From the NCBI GenBank assembly GCA_016946835.1, contig JACVTC010000026.1, positions 1,425,001 through 1,482,500 on the forward strand: a DNA stretch of 57,500 bases, written 5' to 3'. Of the stretch, positions 26,055-37,230 are shown piece by piece. Source of the stretch: Neocallimastix lanati (nom. inval.) (taxonomy: Eukaryota > Neocallimastigomycota > Neocallimastigomycetes > Neocallimastigales > Neocallimastigaceae). Below the pieces are notes generated by a model. That model saw only the letters and a list, made by a program, of their open reading frames with translations, was not told where the DNA came from and did not search any database. Each line of letters starts with the position of its first letter. The stretch's first letter is position 1. Made by a program: the position numbers and the translations under genes.

Positions 26055-27503
26055 ATAAATGTATATATGTTATTTCCATAAATAGAATATAATCAAATTA
26101 ATGTTTATAGAAAAAAATATGTTGGGAATATTTATTGATTATTTGCTTATATATTATAATATTATAACAGATAAAATATATTTAAATAATTATGTAAGTT
26201 TTGAATATTTATTAAATGTATTTTTTTTAATGTTATTCTTCTTTATAATTATAACAATTAATATACATTATTTTAAATCGTTCGAAAAAATATAATTTAT
26301 AATGAAAGTTGTAAATAAAAAAAAATGCAATATTTAAGATTTTATAATTATAAAATAAAAACTATTTATTAATTTATTTATTTATATTTATTTTTATATA
26401 AAATTTTTTTAATTACAATCAATTAACAATTATTAAATAAAAAAAAAAAATAAAAGATAGGAAAAAATATATTTTATATATATATTGATATATTTAATAA
26501 TTTATAAATATTTTTATTAATTAATTACATATCTTTTATTTATATTTATAATATTTTTTTATTTATTTATTAAAATAATTTCTAATAAAAATACTTTTTA
26601 TTGGTTCATTAATAATTAAAATTATATTTGATAGTAATATAAATTTTTTTTTTATAAAAAAAAAATGATAAAAAAAAAAAAAAAAAAAAACAATAGCTAT
26701 AAAACTACTAGAAAAGAATGGGATTATATGTTAGTTTTTTATTTTTATTTTTATTTTATTTTTATTTTATTTATTGTTTTATTGTTTTATTTTTCTATTT
26801 TATTTTTTTAATTATTTGTTTTCCTTATTTTAGTATTATCTTCAAATATTAAAAAAAGTTCTCTCTTGCTTTGTTGATACTGAAATTATTCCGTTAAAGA
26901 AATTATATTTAAATTATTTTTCCTTTTTATTATAAAATAAAAAAAAGTACTAATCGATGACATTTATGAAATTCATCATTATGTCTTTTTATATTATTCA
27001 AAAAAAAAAAAAAAAAAAAAGAAAAGCTACAATTATTCTTTTTTTTTTTTTTTTTTTTTTTTTAATTTCAAGTACTTTGGGGCTTATATTTTAACTATAT
27101 AAAATTAATAAATTATTAATAAAACCGAATGTATGTTCATAATTAATTTAATAAAAAAAAATAATAATAAAAAAATAATTATATAAATATAAAGTTATCT
27201 ATTAAAAAATTAATTAATAATCAATACATTCAGTTTGAGAGTGTAGATTGAATTAACCAATAAGATTTAGGATAAAATAAAAATTAACATTAAATTTTTA
27301 TATACAACAGCGGCATGTCAGGGAATAAAAATTTATTTAAAATATTAATAAATAAGATTATAAGTATAATTAATTAAAAATGGTTTATATATTAAAAAAA
27401 AAAAAAAAAAATTCATAAAGATAACTTTTTTATTAATGATTTGTTTTGACATTTGATAAATATTTTTTCATTTAGTTTTTTTTTTTATTTTTTTTTTAGT
27501 TTA
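26053..27503. other. Gene-less AT-rich spacer
   Basis: A/T homopolymers and short AT repeats only. A 64-codon frame at 26101-26295 is Ile/Phe/Tyr-rich without recognisable features and is not called. Confidence 0.7.
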
Positions 27504-28404
27504 TTATTTTATTTTATTTTATTTTATTTTATTTTATTTTATTTTATTTTATTTTATTTTATTTTATTTTATTTTATTTTATTTTATTTTATTTTATTTT
27601 ATTTTATTCAATCTGTACTTATATTTATATTCTACTATTTATTTATTATTTTATTTATTTATTTTATTTTATTTTATTTTATTTTATTTTATTTTATTTT
27701 ATTTTATTTTATTTTATTTTATTTATTTTATTTTATTTTATTTTATTTTATTTTATTTTATTTTATTTTATTTTATTTTATTTTATTTTATTTTATTTTA
27801 TTTTATTTTATTTTATTTTATTTTATTTTATTTTATTTTATTTTATTTTATTTTATTTTATTTTATTTTATTTTATTTTATTCAATCTGTACTTATATTT
27901 ATATTCTACTATTTATTTTATTTTATTTTATTTTATTTTATTTTATTTTATTTTATTTTATTTTATTTTATTTTATTTTATTTTATTTTATTTTATTTTA
28001 TTTTATTTTATTTTATTTTATTTTATTTTATTTTATTTTATTTTATTTTATTTTATTTTATTTTATTTTATTTTATTTTATTTTATTTTATTTTATTTTA
28101 TTTTATTTTATTTTATTTTATTTTATTTTATTTTATTTTATTTTATTTTATTTTATTTTATTTTATTTTATTTTATTTTATTTTATTTTATTTTATTTTA
28201 TTTTATTTAATATGTACTATATATTTATATTTCAAATATTTATTTTATTTTATTCAATCTGTACTATATATTTATATTTCAAATATCTATATTATTTTAT
28301 TCAGTCTGTACTTTATTTATATTTCAAATATTTATTTTATTTTATTCAATCTATATTTTATATTCATATTTCAAATATATATTTTATTTTATTTTATTTT
28401 ATTT
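27504..28404. repeat. Large TTTTA pentanucleotide satellite with spacers
   Basis: About 900 bp dominated by TTTTA repeats. It is interrupted by spacer segments beginning CAATCTGTAC (27609, 27883) and related versions (TGTACTATATATTTATATTT, then CAAATATTTA) at about 28209-28380. Because the unit is 5 bp, it reads as FYFIL repeats in every frame, so the 318-codon frame here is an artefact. Confidence 0.9.
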
Positions 28405-28646
28405 ATTGATAAAAATGCTTATTATATATATATGTTATATGTAAAAAAGTTATTTTTCTAATAAAAAAATTCACAAACTAATTTAATTGAAAAAAAAAAA
28501 GTAATATGATAAAAATATCAGAAATAAAACAAATAATAAAATAATAAAATATTATAATTGTATTATTATTATTATTATTATTATTATTGCTATTTTTGTT
28601 TCTAATTCTTTATTATTATTATTGCTATTTTTGTTTCTAATTCTTA

Positions 28647-28688
<42 letters not shown>

Positions 28689-29274
28689 AACTATCTATAT
28701 TAATATAATATCATACCCATTGAAAAATACTTAAAACAAAATATATATATTTTTGTTTTTTTTTTTAAAAAAAAATAATAATATATTTAATGAATTTAGA
28801 TTCTAATAAAAAAAAAAAAAAGTTAAGTATTTAATTAAAAAATTAACTTTACATTTATTTAAAAAAATAATATATTAAAATTATCTTTGGTATTTTATTA
28901 TATTATGTTTTATTTTATTGAAGAACCAATTATATAATATATATAAAGAAACAAATGAATTATTCTTTTTAATATTAATAAAAAAATTGAAAAAGTAATA
29001 ATAAAAATTTTCTTAGGCTATTGTTTGTTATTATTTCGATATGGATACTATTACCAATTAATTTTGTTGTATTGATATAAACTATGTTTAATGGACCAAT
29101 ACTAAAACTATTAAAAACTGAAGAAAAATAGGTTACTTATAATATTAACGTTAATACTAAAAAATATAATTGTATCAACTTCCTAGATACCTTTATTAAA
29201 GGTGTTGAATTTTATTTTAAATATTTTAAATATATTAATTATACTTTTTAATACTAAATATTTTTAAGATAGTT

Positions 29275-29317
<43 letters not shown>

Positions 29318-31821
29318 TTATTTATTTATTTATTTATTTTTATTTATTTAGCTGCTTTTATATATTTTTTTTATAAATAAGAAACCATAATTTTTTTTTT
29401 TATGATATTAATATTACTACTAATAATAAGAATCAGAAAAAAAAATAATCTTATTCGAATTTATAAAAATAATAACTATAATTTAATGTTAATAGAAACT
29501 TTTTCTTTTAAATTAAAAATAATGAGATTAATATAAAATTATAAAAATAAAAATAAAAGTAAAAAAAAAAAATTATAAAGTAAATAAATAAATAGTACAA
29601 AATAAAGAAAAGTGAAAGTTAAAGAAAAAATATATATTGATATGTGGGACTTTTATGTGCAATAATTTATAAGCAGTGGGTTTTAAATAACGGTAGTTTA
29701 GTATATTTTATTAATAATATTATAATATTTGTACAATTAAATAATAATTCTAATTCCAAAAAATTTACAAGAGAGTTTTCTATTTCTAATATAAATAATT
29801 TAATTTATAAGAAATAGGTAATATATTAATTATATATTCTAATATATAGAACTATATAAATTTTATATGAAATAAAGTATTATAATTATTATAATTATAA
29901 TAATATATATTGAAATAAAATAAAATAAAATAATTATTATCAAAAAGATATAAATTTAATATTTAATAATTATTATTAAATATACAAATATGTTACTACA
30001 CATATTTGTTTTATATCAATATGAATAAAGATGAACTTAAATATATATATATATATAATGAAATTTTTATTAAAATTTTTTCTTAAAATTTATTTTAAAT
30101 AAATTTTATTTTCAAATAAAAAGAAATTATAAAAATTTTAAATTATGATATAAATTGTATATATAATATATATTTATTTATTTTTTTTTTATCAAAGATG
30201 TTAAATTAATTAATTATAATATTCCTTTCAATAATACTAATAATAAAAAAATATATAAGTATATTAAATTATAATTAATATAATAATAATAATAATAATA
30301 ATAAATAATAATAATAATAAAAACTCGTATATATGAAAATAATAAATCATAACAATAATTTATATATGGTGTTAATTCTATGATATATTAAATTTGTTTA
30401 AATAAATATTTTATATAAGAAAAAATCTATACAATAAAAATAGAGAATATACAATTATTATTTATACATTTATTATATTGTTTAAATTAATTTTATTAAT
30501 ATTTTATTATTTGTTAAACTAAAAATACATAAATAGTTCTTTTCTATATATATAGATAAGAATATTTATTTAATAATTTACAATATTTAGTTGATTATAT
30601 ACATTTATTATTAATAATTTTTTTTTTTTTTGTTTTTTATTTTTTAGTTTTTTGTTCTTAAGTTTTATGCTTTTGATTTCTTTTTTAATTTATTTTTATT
30701 TTAAATTGTTAAATTAAATATTTTTTTAAAAAATTATATTAATCTGTTATTTTATGTATTTTATTTATATAATATTTTAATTTTATTTTAATTTTAAATA
30801 ATAATTTCTTTTATTTGAGTTGATTTTTGGGTTGGCTTAATTTATATATATAAATAAAATTTATATATATATATTTTTTTATTTTATTTATTTTATCATT
30901 AAATTGAAAATTGAAATATAATATATTTATATTATATGTTATAATACAAATAATATAAACTAGATAATTAAAATTTATTATATATCATGTAATATTTTTA
31001 TTAAATGTTTTATTTTTCGTAAAAAAATCCTTTTAATTTAAAGCAAAATAAAATATTATAAATAATAATAGAAATAAAAATCATAATAAAAAAAAAAAAT
31101 AAATTGTTCCAATTTTAATAATATTGATAAAGATATAATATAAAAAAAATTATTAAAATAAATATAAGGATATTCCATTAATAAATAAATATATATTTAA
31201 ATAATCTACTAAATTAATTTGTTGGACTATTTGTTTTATGTAGATAAAAATAATTTTATTATATATTTTATTAGATATTTTAAAGTATTACTCTAAAATA
31301 TCTTTTATATAATATATATATATATGTATTTTAAAAAAAAAATAAATTAATAAAAATTATATTTCAATAGTGTTATTATTTTTGTTAAACGAACTTTTAA
31401 ATAGCATTTTAAAAATAAATTGTAGAAATTCTTTATTGGCATATTTAAAAATAAAAATAAATGTTAAAATATTGTTTAATAGAATTCATTTTTAATAAAA
31501 ATGCATTACTAATTTAAAAAAATGTTTCAAAAATATGAAAAGTGGATAAAACCTACTAAATAATCAACCTTAAATTTTTTATTTTTAAAATTTCAAAACA
31601 AAAATTTTTCCATTATAAATAGATTAAAGAATTAATATTATTGGCTAATTGTAAATAGTAATAAAATATATAAATATATATATATATATAATAAAATTTT
31701 TAAAGATTATATATATATTAAAAATTTATATAATTTCGTAAGAAGTTCCTGTTCATAATAATAATAAATATAAATATTTTATATTTATATATTTAAATAA
31801 GTAATATAATAAATGTATATG
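28405..31821. other. Gene-less AT-rich spacer
   Basis: No gene. There is a 48-bp tandem duplication around GCTATTTTTGTTTCTAATTC (28588-28645), several (ATT)n tracts, a T run at 29277-29315 and part of a dispersed repeat at about 30518-30640. Confidence 0.65.
30518..30640 (+). repeat. Dispersed repeat, copy 1
   Basis: Contains ACATAAATAGTTCTTTTC followed by AGATAAGAATATTTATTTAA, and closely resembles 45405-45535 in the same orientation with small indels. It may be a fragment of an uncharacterised transposable element. Confidence 0.5.
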
Positions 31822-32414
31822 TGATATATATTCAGTACTACAAATTTACCTTTATAACTGATATATATTCAGTACTACAAATTTACCTTTATAACTGATA
31901 TATATTCAGTACTACAAATTTACCTTTATAACTGATATATATTCAGTACTACAAATTTACCTTTATAACTGATATATATTCAGTACTACAAATTTACCTT
32001 TATAACTGATATATATTCAGTACTACAAATTTACCTTTATAACTGATATATATTCAGTACTACAAATTTACCTTTATAACTGATATATATTCAGTACTAC
32101 AAATTTACCTTTATAACTGATATATATTCAGTACTACAAATTTACCTTTATAACTGATATATATTCAGTACTACAAATTTACCTTTATAACTGATATATA
32201 TTCAGTACTACAAATTTACCTTTATAACTGATATATATTCAGTACTACAAATTTACCTTTATAACTGATATATATTCAGTACTACAAATTTACCTTTATA
32301 ACTGATATATATTCAGTACTACAAATTTACCTTTATAACTGATATATATTCAGTACTACAAATTTACCTTTATAACTGATATATATTCAGTACTACAAAT
32401 TTACCTTTATAACT
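31822..32414 (+). repeat. 37-bp minisatellite, 16 copies
   Basis: Sixteen head-to-tail copies of a 37-bp unit that begins TGATATATATTCAGTACTAC and continues with a stretch containing AATTTACC and TTTATAAC. I found no substitution between copies by eye apart from the base just before the first unit. Each unit holds the imperfect palindrome CTGATATATATTCAG. There is no open frame and no spacers, so it is not a CRISPR array. Confidence 0.95.
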
Positions 32415-33155
32415 TAATAATAAATTTATTTATTTTGACTTATTTCAAATTAAAATAAGAAATTGATTTATTGTAATATTCACATACTCTTATTAATAAT
32501 AAAAGTAATAATAGCATTTTTCTAATAAATAAAATTTTTTCCATAATAAAATAAGAATAATTCTATATAAATATTAATAATCATCATATATTTGTGAATA
32601 AAAAGTATAAATAAATACATAGGAAGTAATAAAAAAAAAATCTAAAATTTCATAGTAAAAAAGTTAACCGAACTAATACATTAAACTTATTAAAAGATAT
32701 ATTATTATTTAATTTTGTTGAGAAGATCATAATATATTTCTTTACAAATTAAATAAAATAATAGTATCAATTGAAAAATATTATATATATAATTACCAAA
32801 AAAAAGAAAAAAATTAAAATAAAATATAAAGATAAAATTATTAATTATTCAATAAATTAAGATAAAATAAATTTAATAAACATTCTATAATAAATAATTA
32901 TATTACTAATAATTTAATTTGAAATATTTTATATAAATTTTTAATAAATTAATTTTCTTATAGGAAAATTATTTATTTAAAAAAAAAGGTCATATAGTAT
33001 TAAATTTAATTATATATAAATTTTAATTAAATTCGTAAAATTTTACGAATTTTTTAATTTAATATACATATCCAAATGTATAATTTAATTATGCAATAAA
33101 ATTTTTAATGGATAATATTTTATAAATTTTTTAGCTTTTAAATATTAATTATTAT
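32415..33155. other. Gene-less AT-rich spacer
   Basis: Nothing recognised beyond AT-rich sequence and a short inverted repeat AATTCGTAAAATTTTACGAATT split near 33030-33052. Confidence 0.6.
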
Positions 33156-33401
33156 TGTTAGAATATGTGAATATAGTTAAATTACTAATAATTAATAATA
33201 CATTACTAATGTAATAGTTCTTAGAATATTCATGTATTAAGTTATTACTAATATTGTTAAGCCACATTTAAGATATATAAATACACGTAATTTGTTCCCA
33301 TTTTACATAAGCCTTAATCTATATAAAATCAATATAGAAACATGTAACTCTTCATAATTAATAAAGTTAACTTAATAAGATATAAATCTTATTTTCTAAT
33401 A
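33156..33401 (+). repeat. 5' LTR of outer element
   Basis: 246 bp, same length as the right copy. One difference was seen (ACACGTAAT here, ACATGTAAT at right). It is flanked on the left by ATTAT. Confidence 0.85.
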
Positions 33402-33403
33402 GA

Positions 33404-33426
33404 TTAAGAGTCTCATTGACTCTTAA
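33404..33426 (+). other. Perfect 9-bp hairpin directly after the 5' LTR
   Basis: TTAAGAGTC and GACTCTTAA flank the loop TCATT, two bases after the LTR ends. More copies of CATTGACTCT follow to about 33465. This is the position of a primer-binding or packaging signal, but no TGG-type tRNA primer site is seen. Confidence 0.65.
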
Positions 33427-34091
33427 AGAGTCTAATCAACACTCATTGACTCTCATTGACCTTAAGAGGATTCTCTGAAAGATGAATCCTGTGCCAGGCA
33501 ATACTATTATATCAAAAGGAGAAAATTATTGAAATTCTAACCCTTATAAATCAAGATTTAATTTTATGCTATATCTTATGAAACTATTTTAAGATCTAAA
33601 ATTGAAATCCAAAATTTTGGAAATTTGAAGTGCCGCTGAAAACCATATAGAATATTTCTTCGCAAGGAGTTTAATTAATTTTGAAGGATTACACTACATA
33701 AAGCTAATGAAAATAAAAAGGCAATTGAATATTTTAGAAAAGTAAATATTATCATTAACAATATGGATAATGATATGGATAGTATTAACAACTGGTTATA
33801 GTTAAAGTCAAGAAATTTTTTTTTTTTTGGAGATCTATTTTTGAAATTTCGAAATTGAAATTTTAAATTAAATTAAATAAAAATAATTGAAATAATTCCA
33901 AATCTGAAATTAAAGAAAATTTTCTTTTAACGAAATGAATTATTAGAAATATTTTAACTTTATGAATTGATATTCATAAAATTTAGAAGGATAGAAAATA
34001 AAGATGAAGAAAATAAAGAAGAAAATAAAGACGAAGAAAATAATAGTTCATCGAAAGATAATAAACTTTATAGGAAAGTATTATGAATTTA

Positions 34092-35493
34092 ATGATGGAG
34101 AGAAAAGAGATAAAAAATTCTTTTGATTTATTTTCGATGATTTTACCAGATAATGAAAATGAAGAAACTATTGAACCTAAAAAAAAAAAATATATTGCAT
34201 AATTACCAATAATAACTTCATAATTTTGTGGTGTAAGAATTTTTGTACTACCAGAATCAATAGAAGGAAATAAAATTTCTTGTCCAGTAGGTTATGCTAT
34301 TAAAATACATGATATCTTTTTGGAAGAAGAGTTGGTGATAAAGAAACTTGTTCAATAAGTGAATATGATAATAAATTTTCTGATATATTTTTTAATATAA
34401 CCAAAGAAAAATAAATGTGAAAGTCAACTAGTAACTGATATTAAAAATCTTTGTGAAAATAAGCATTATTGTTATATTAAACCATCTACTGCTCTTTATA
34501 AATAAACATGTCCTGTTATTCAAGTTTACATGGAAGTTTCATACCAATATGTTGAAGATAAAATGCTTTCAAAAAGCCTAAATTGCCGTTGTGATGTTTA
34601 CCGATAAGGCAAAACCAGATTCTTTGTTTGAACATTCCATTAGTGAATTTGTATAATATGCTGATATTCATGGATACTCCCTTTTTCATAGATAACAAGA
34701 TTATTGATTATAATAGACAAGTATATACTATCAAAAATTATACATCTCTTAAATTATGTTATTCATGGGTTAAGTACAAATGAATAATGAATGGACTTTT
34801 TAGACAAATGGTGATTCTACTTTAGTTAATCCAAATATAAAATTAGATAGTTTCATTCCACCTCCGGATTAAGATGAAATTCATTTAGTTATTTCAGATG
34901 ATATTATTGAATTAAATGCAAATATTTATTTATCACTTGTTGAACATTCTGCTGTGTTACATACTTTAATTGAACAAAATGAAGAGAAGCATTATGTTAT
35001 TGTTCCCAAAATTGGTTTAATTCATATTTTGTAATGATGAGGATGAATGTGATGGTACAAATGAATAATGAATGGACTTTTTAGACAAATGGTGATTCTA
35101 CTTTAGTTAATCCAAATATAAAATTAGATAGTTTCATTCCACCTCCGGATTAAGATGAAATTCATTTAGTTATTTCAGATGATATTATTGAACTAAATGC
35201 AAATATTTATTTATCACTTGTTGAACATTCTGCTGTGTTACATACTTTAATTGAACAAAATGAAGAGAAGCATTATGTTATTGTTCCCAAAATTGGTTTA
35301 ATTTATATTTTGTAATGATGAGGATGAATGTGATGGTAAATTAAAGAAAGGTGATTTTTAGTTCATTACGCTTGATATGTTTATTAGTCATATATCGCAG
35401 GTATTATTAGAGAAAAAATTAAATCTGAAAAGGAATGATATTCTAAGAGAAATAGTGAAATGCATGAAGGAAATAATGACTTATAAAAAATAG
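34092..35493 (+). pseudogene. Broken SUEL-lectin-like gene carried in the outer LTR element
   Basis: From ATG 34092 the frame reads through several TAA/TAG codons and at least two frameshifts. It yields a cysteine pattern like the galactose/rhamnose-binding (SUEL) lectin domain: SCPVGYAIKI, then GRRVGDKETC, KCESQL, NLCENKHYCYI and TCPVIQVYMEVSYQYV (34270-34557). This domain binds terminal sugars in extracellular proteins. Downstream blocks include FIDNKIIDYNRQVYTIKNYT, SDDIIELNANIYLSLVEHSA, FCNDEDECDG and FITLDMFISHISQV, up to a stop near 35493. One frameshift sits in a T run; another lies before KCES. Internal stops mostly fall where Gln would read well (34200, 34221, 34503). It is probably a host gene fragment captured by the element. 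The family call rests on cysteine spacing and is inference. Confidence 0.5.
34774..35335 (+). repeat. 281-bp tandem duplication inside the lectin-like pseudogene
   Basis: 34774-35054 is repeated at 35055-35335. Two differences were seen, both C/T (TTGAATTA against TTGAACTA; ATTCATAT against ATTTATAT). Both copies share the same in-frame TAG and TAA, so the stops predate the duplication. Confidence 0.85.
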
Positions 35494-35657
35494 AAGAAAA
35501 ATATCAGACTACTTGTTAAAGATAAATAATATGATGAACATATAGTTAATCTATCCCTCAAATATTGTATTACAATCAACTAAAAATATTGCTGTACTGA
35601 GAAGTATAGATTTCAATATATATTTATAATTTTTATATCCGAATAATTTAATAGTTA

Positions 35658-35676
35658 CTGCTTAACTAGAAAGCGG
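35658..35676 (+). other. Hairpin with CTAGA loop, left partner
   Basis: CTGCTT, loop AACTAGA, AAGCGG. A related hairpin sits at 43756-43772 beyond the Ty3 insertion (CGCTT, loop ATCTAGA, AAGCG). Both are followed by an (A/T)TTAT segment and a GATGT motif. Confidence 0.5.
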
Positions 35677-35747
35677 ATTATCGAAGGAGGATGTCACAAA
35701 GTACTAATTAGTATTAATATAAGTACATATTTATAAATTAAATAGAA

Positions 35748-36009
35748 ATGCTTAGCGTGAAATGAGCATATTCTATAATTTTTAAAAAGAAGGACGTCAT
35801 TTATGAAAGAAATGCTTAGCGTGAAATAAGCATATTCTACAATTTTAATAGAAGGATGTCATATTTATGAAAGAAATGCTATACTTGAAATAAGCATGTT
35901 CTTCAATTTTATTATGTAATTTGAAGTTAATTGGATACCTAACGTGAAATGGGTATATTCAATTTTATTAAAATAATATATCATGGTTTAACTTAGCGTG
36001 AAATAAGTT
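35748..36009 (+). ncRNA. Array of five hairpins with shared loop, compensatory stems
   Basis: Hairpins lie at 35748-35769, 35812-35833, 35876-35897, 35935-35956 and 35990-36009. Four share the 8-nt loop GCGTGAAA or ACGTGAAA. Their stems are ATGCTTA with TGAGCAT (one G-T wobble), ATGCTTA with TAAGCAT, ATACCTA with TGGGTAT (wobble) and AACTTA with TAAGTT. The third is degenerate (ATGCT with AGCAT, loop region ATACTTGAAATA). Spacing is about 54-64 nt. Stem sequence changes while pairing is kept and the loop stays constant, which is the mark of selected RNA structure. Function is unknown. It is placed as RNA within the outer element's transcript by inference. Confidence 0.55.
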
Positions 36010-36075
36010 TTACATATTGATAATAGATATTAAGAATTATGAAGGATGGTGTAAGACCTATATATACTAGATAGG

Positions 36076-36716
36076 TATAACAGAATTAATAATTACAATT
36101 ATTTTATTATTTTAATATTTAGTATTATTTTTCAATAAAGTTTTAAAACAAATAATTAAATTTAAAAAATATTATTTCTGGTATAGTTGTTAGTAACTAA
36201 TACCATGAATCAAACTACTTAGGGTTCGATTCACATTTATTATTATTTTATAGTTTTATTCTAAAAAATATCTAGAAGATTCTTTATAGTTCAAGAAATT
36301 ACTAGAATTTCTTGATAATTCTTGTGTTTAATTAATTAAAATTTATTCTATTAAATTCTTAATTCTATTGTTTTCTATTTTTTCTAAATTTTTCGATTTT
36401 TAAGAACTTTTTAGAAACTTTTATTTTTATTTTTTAATAACTTTAACTTTTGAAAAAAATATAAATATGAGTAAAATTCTTATTAACAAATATTCTTTTC
36501 TTTGTGTTTTTTATTTTAATTTTGTTTAGTTAATAAAACTTAATTTTTTAATAAAACTTTTTTTAATATTAATACTATATCAACCCTTGCGGCTTATAGT
36601 ATTATAATAAATATAATTAATAAAATAATTATAATAAAAGAAAAAAAATAAATAAAAAATAAAATAATTTTTGTTTTTTTTGAGTGTTATTATATTTATT
36701 ATAATATTTTGTTATA
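36076..36716 (+). repeat. 5' LTR of Ty3 element
   Basis: 641 bp. It contains TATAAATA at 36460-36467 as a candidate promoter, and an A-box-like TGGTATAGTTG (36179-36189) with B-box-like GGTTCGATTC (36223-36232). GGTATAGTT and AACTAATACC (36180-36204) form a stem with one bulged A. The terminal inverted repeat is TATAAC/GTTATA. Confidence 0.95.
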
Positions 36717-36727
36717 ATAAAAAACAC
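36716..36727 (+). other. Candidate self-priming primer-binding site
   Basis: AATAAAAAACAC at the LTR/internal boundary is the exact complement of GTGTTTTTTATT (36504-36515) inside the LTR, about 44 nt after the TATAAATA box. In the Tf1/sushi group the 5' end of the element's own mRNA anneals to the primer site. No TGG typical of a tRNA 3'-end primer site occurs in the first 50 nt after the LTR. This is inference from complementarity only. Confidence 0.4.
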
Positions 36728-37199
36728 CCAAGATTTAGACGCCGTGCCTTGATATATCTACCCTTTTGTTTGGTTTGAAGCTTTCTTTTGGAATTAGTGT
36801 CTACTGCCTTTTTGTTTTCTTTTTGGACTTTATTTTTTGAATCTCTCGGATTTTCTGTTTCCTTTGTTTTTGGTTTCTGTTTGGCTACTTATCTTATTGG
36901 CTTCAGGTTTCCACTTTTGGTTAGATTCTTTCTGTTTGCCTTGGATTTCTTATTTTTGGTCTTGGTTTCTGTTTCCATTGGTTTCAGATTTCTTAGTTTT
37001 GGACTTGGTTTTTGTTTCCATTGGTTTCGGGTTTCTGATTCTTGGTTTCTACTTTTGGACAAAATCTCTTCTTCTCTTAGTCTCTCTTCTTTGGGTTCAG
37101 CCTTGCTTCTTGAATCTACTTTTTTTTCTTTAAAAAATAAAATTCTCGGTTTTTGGTATTAATAGCATACTCACAATTATACCAAAATCTATCTAGGCG

Positions 37200-37230
<31 letters not shown>

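Noticed and set aside
26101-26295. 64-codon hydrophobic ORF upstream of the esterase
   Set aside because: Composition equals random AT-rich sequence; no motif or homology recognised.
27453-28409. 318-codon ORF of FYFIL repeats
   Set aside because: It is a product of the 5-bp TTTTA repeat, which leaves every frame of that strand open; no non-repeat protein content.
31822-32414. CRISPR-like array
   Set aside because: Units are contiguous with no spacers and the context is eukaryotic; it is a minisatellite.
36179-36250. tRNA gene in the LTR
   Set aside because: A- and B-box-like sequences exist but acceptor, anticodon and T stems cannot be paired.
36788-37162. 124-codon Phe/Leu/Ser-rich ORF in the Ty3 leader
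   Set aside because: Overlapping frames are equally open, the sequence is a T-rich repeat, and the position fits an untranslated leader.
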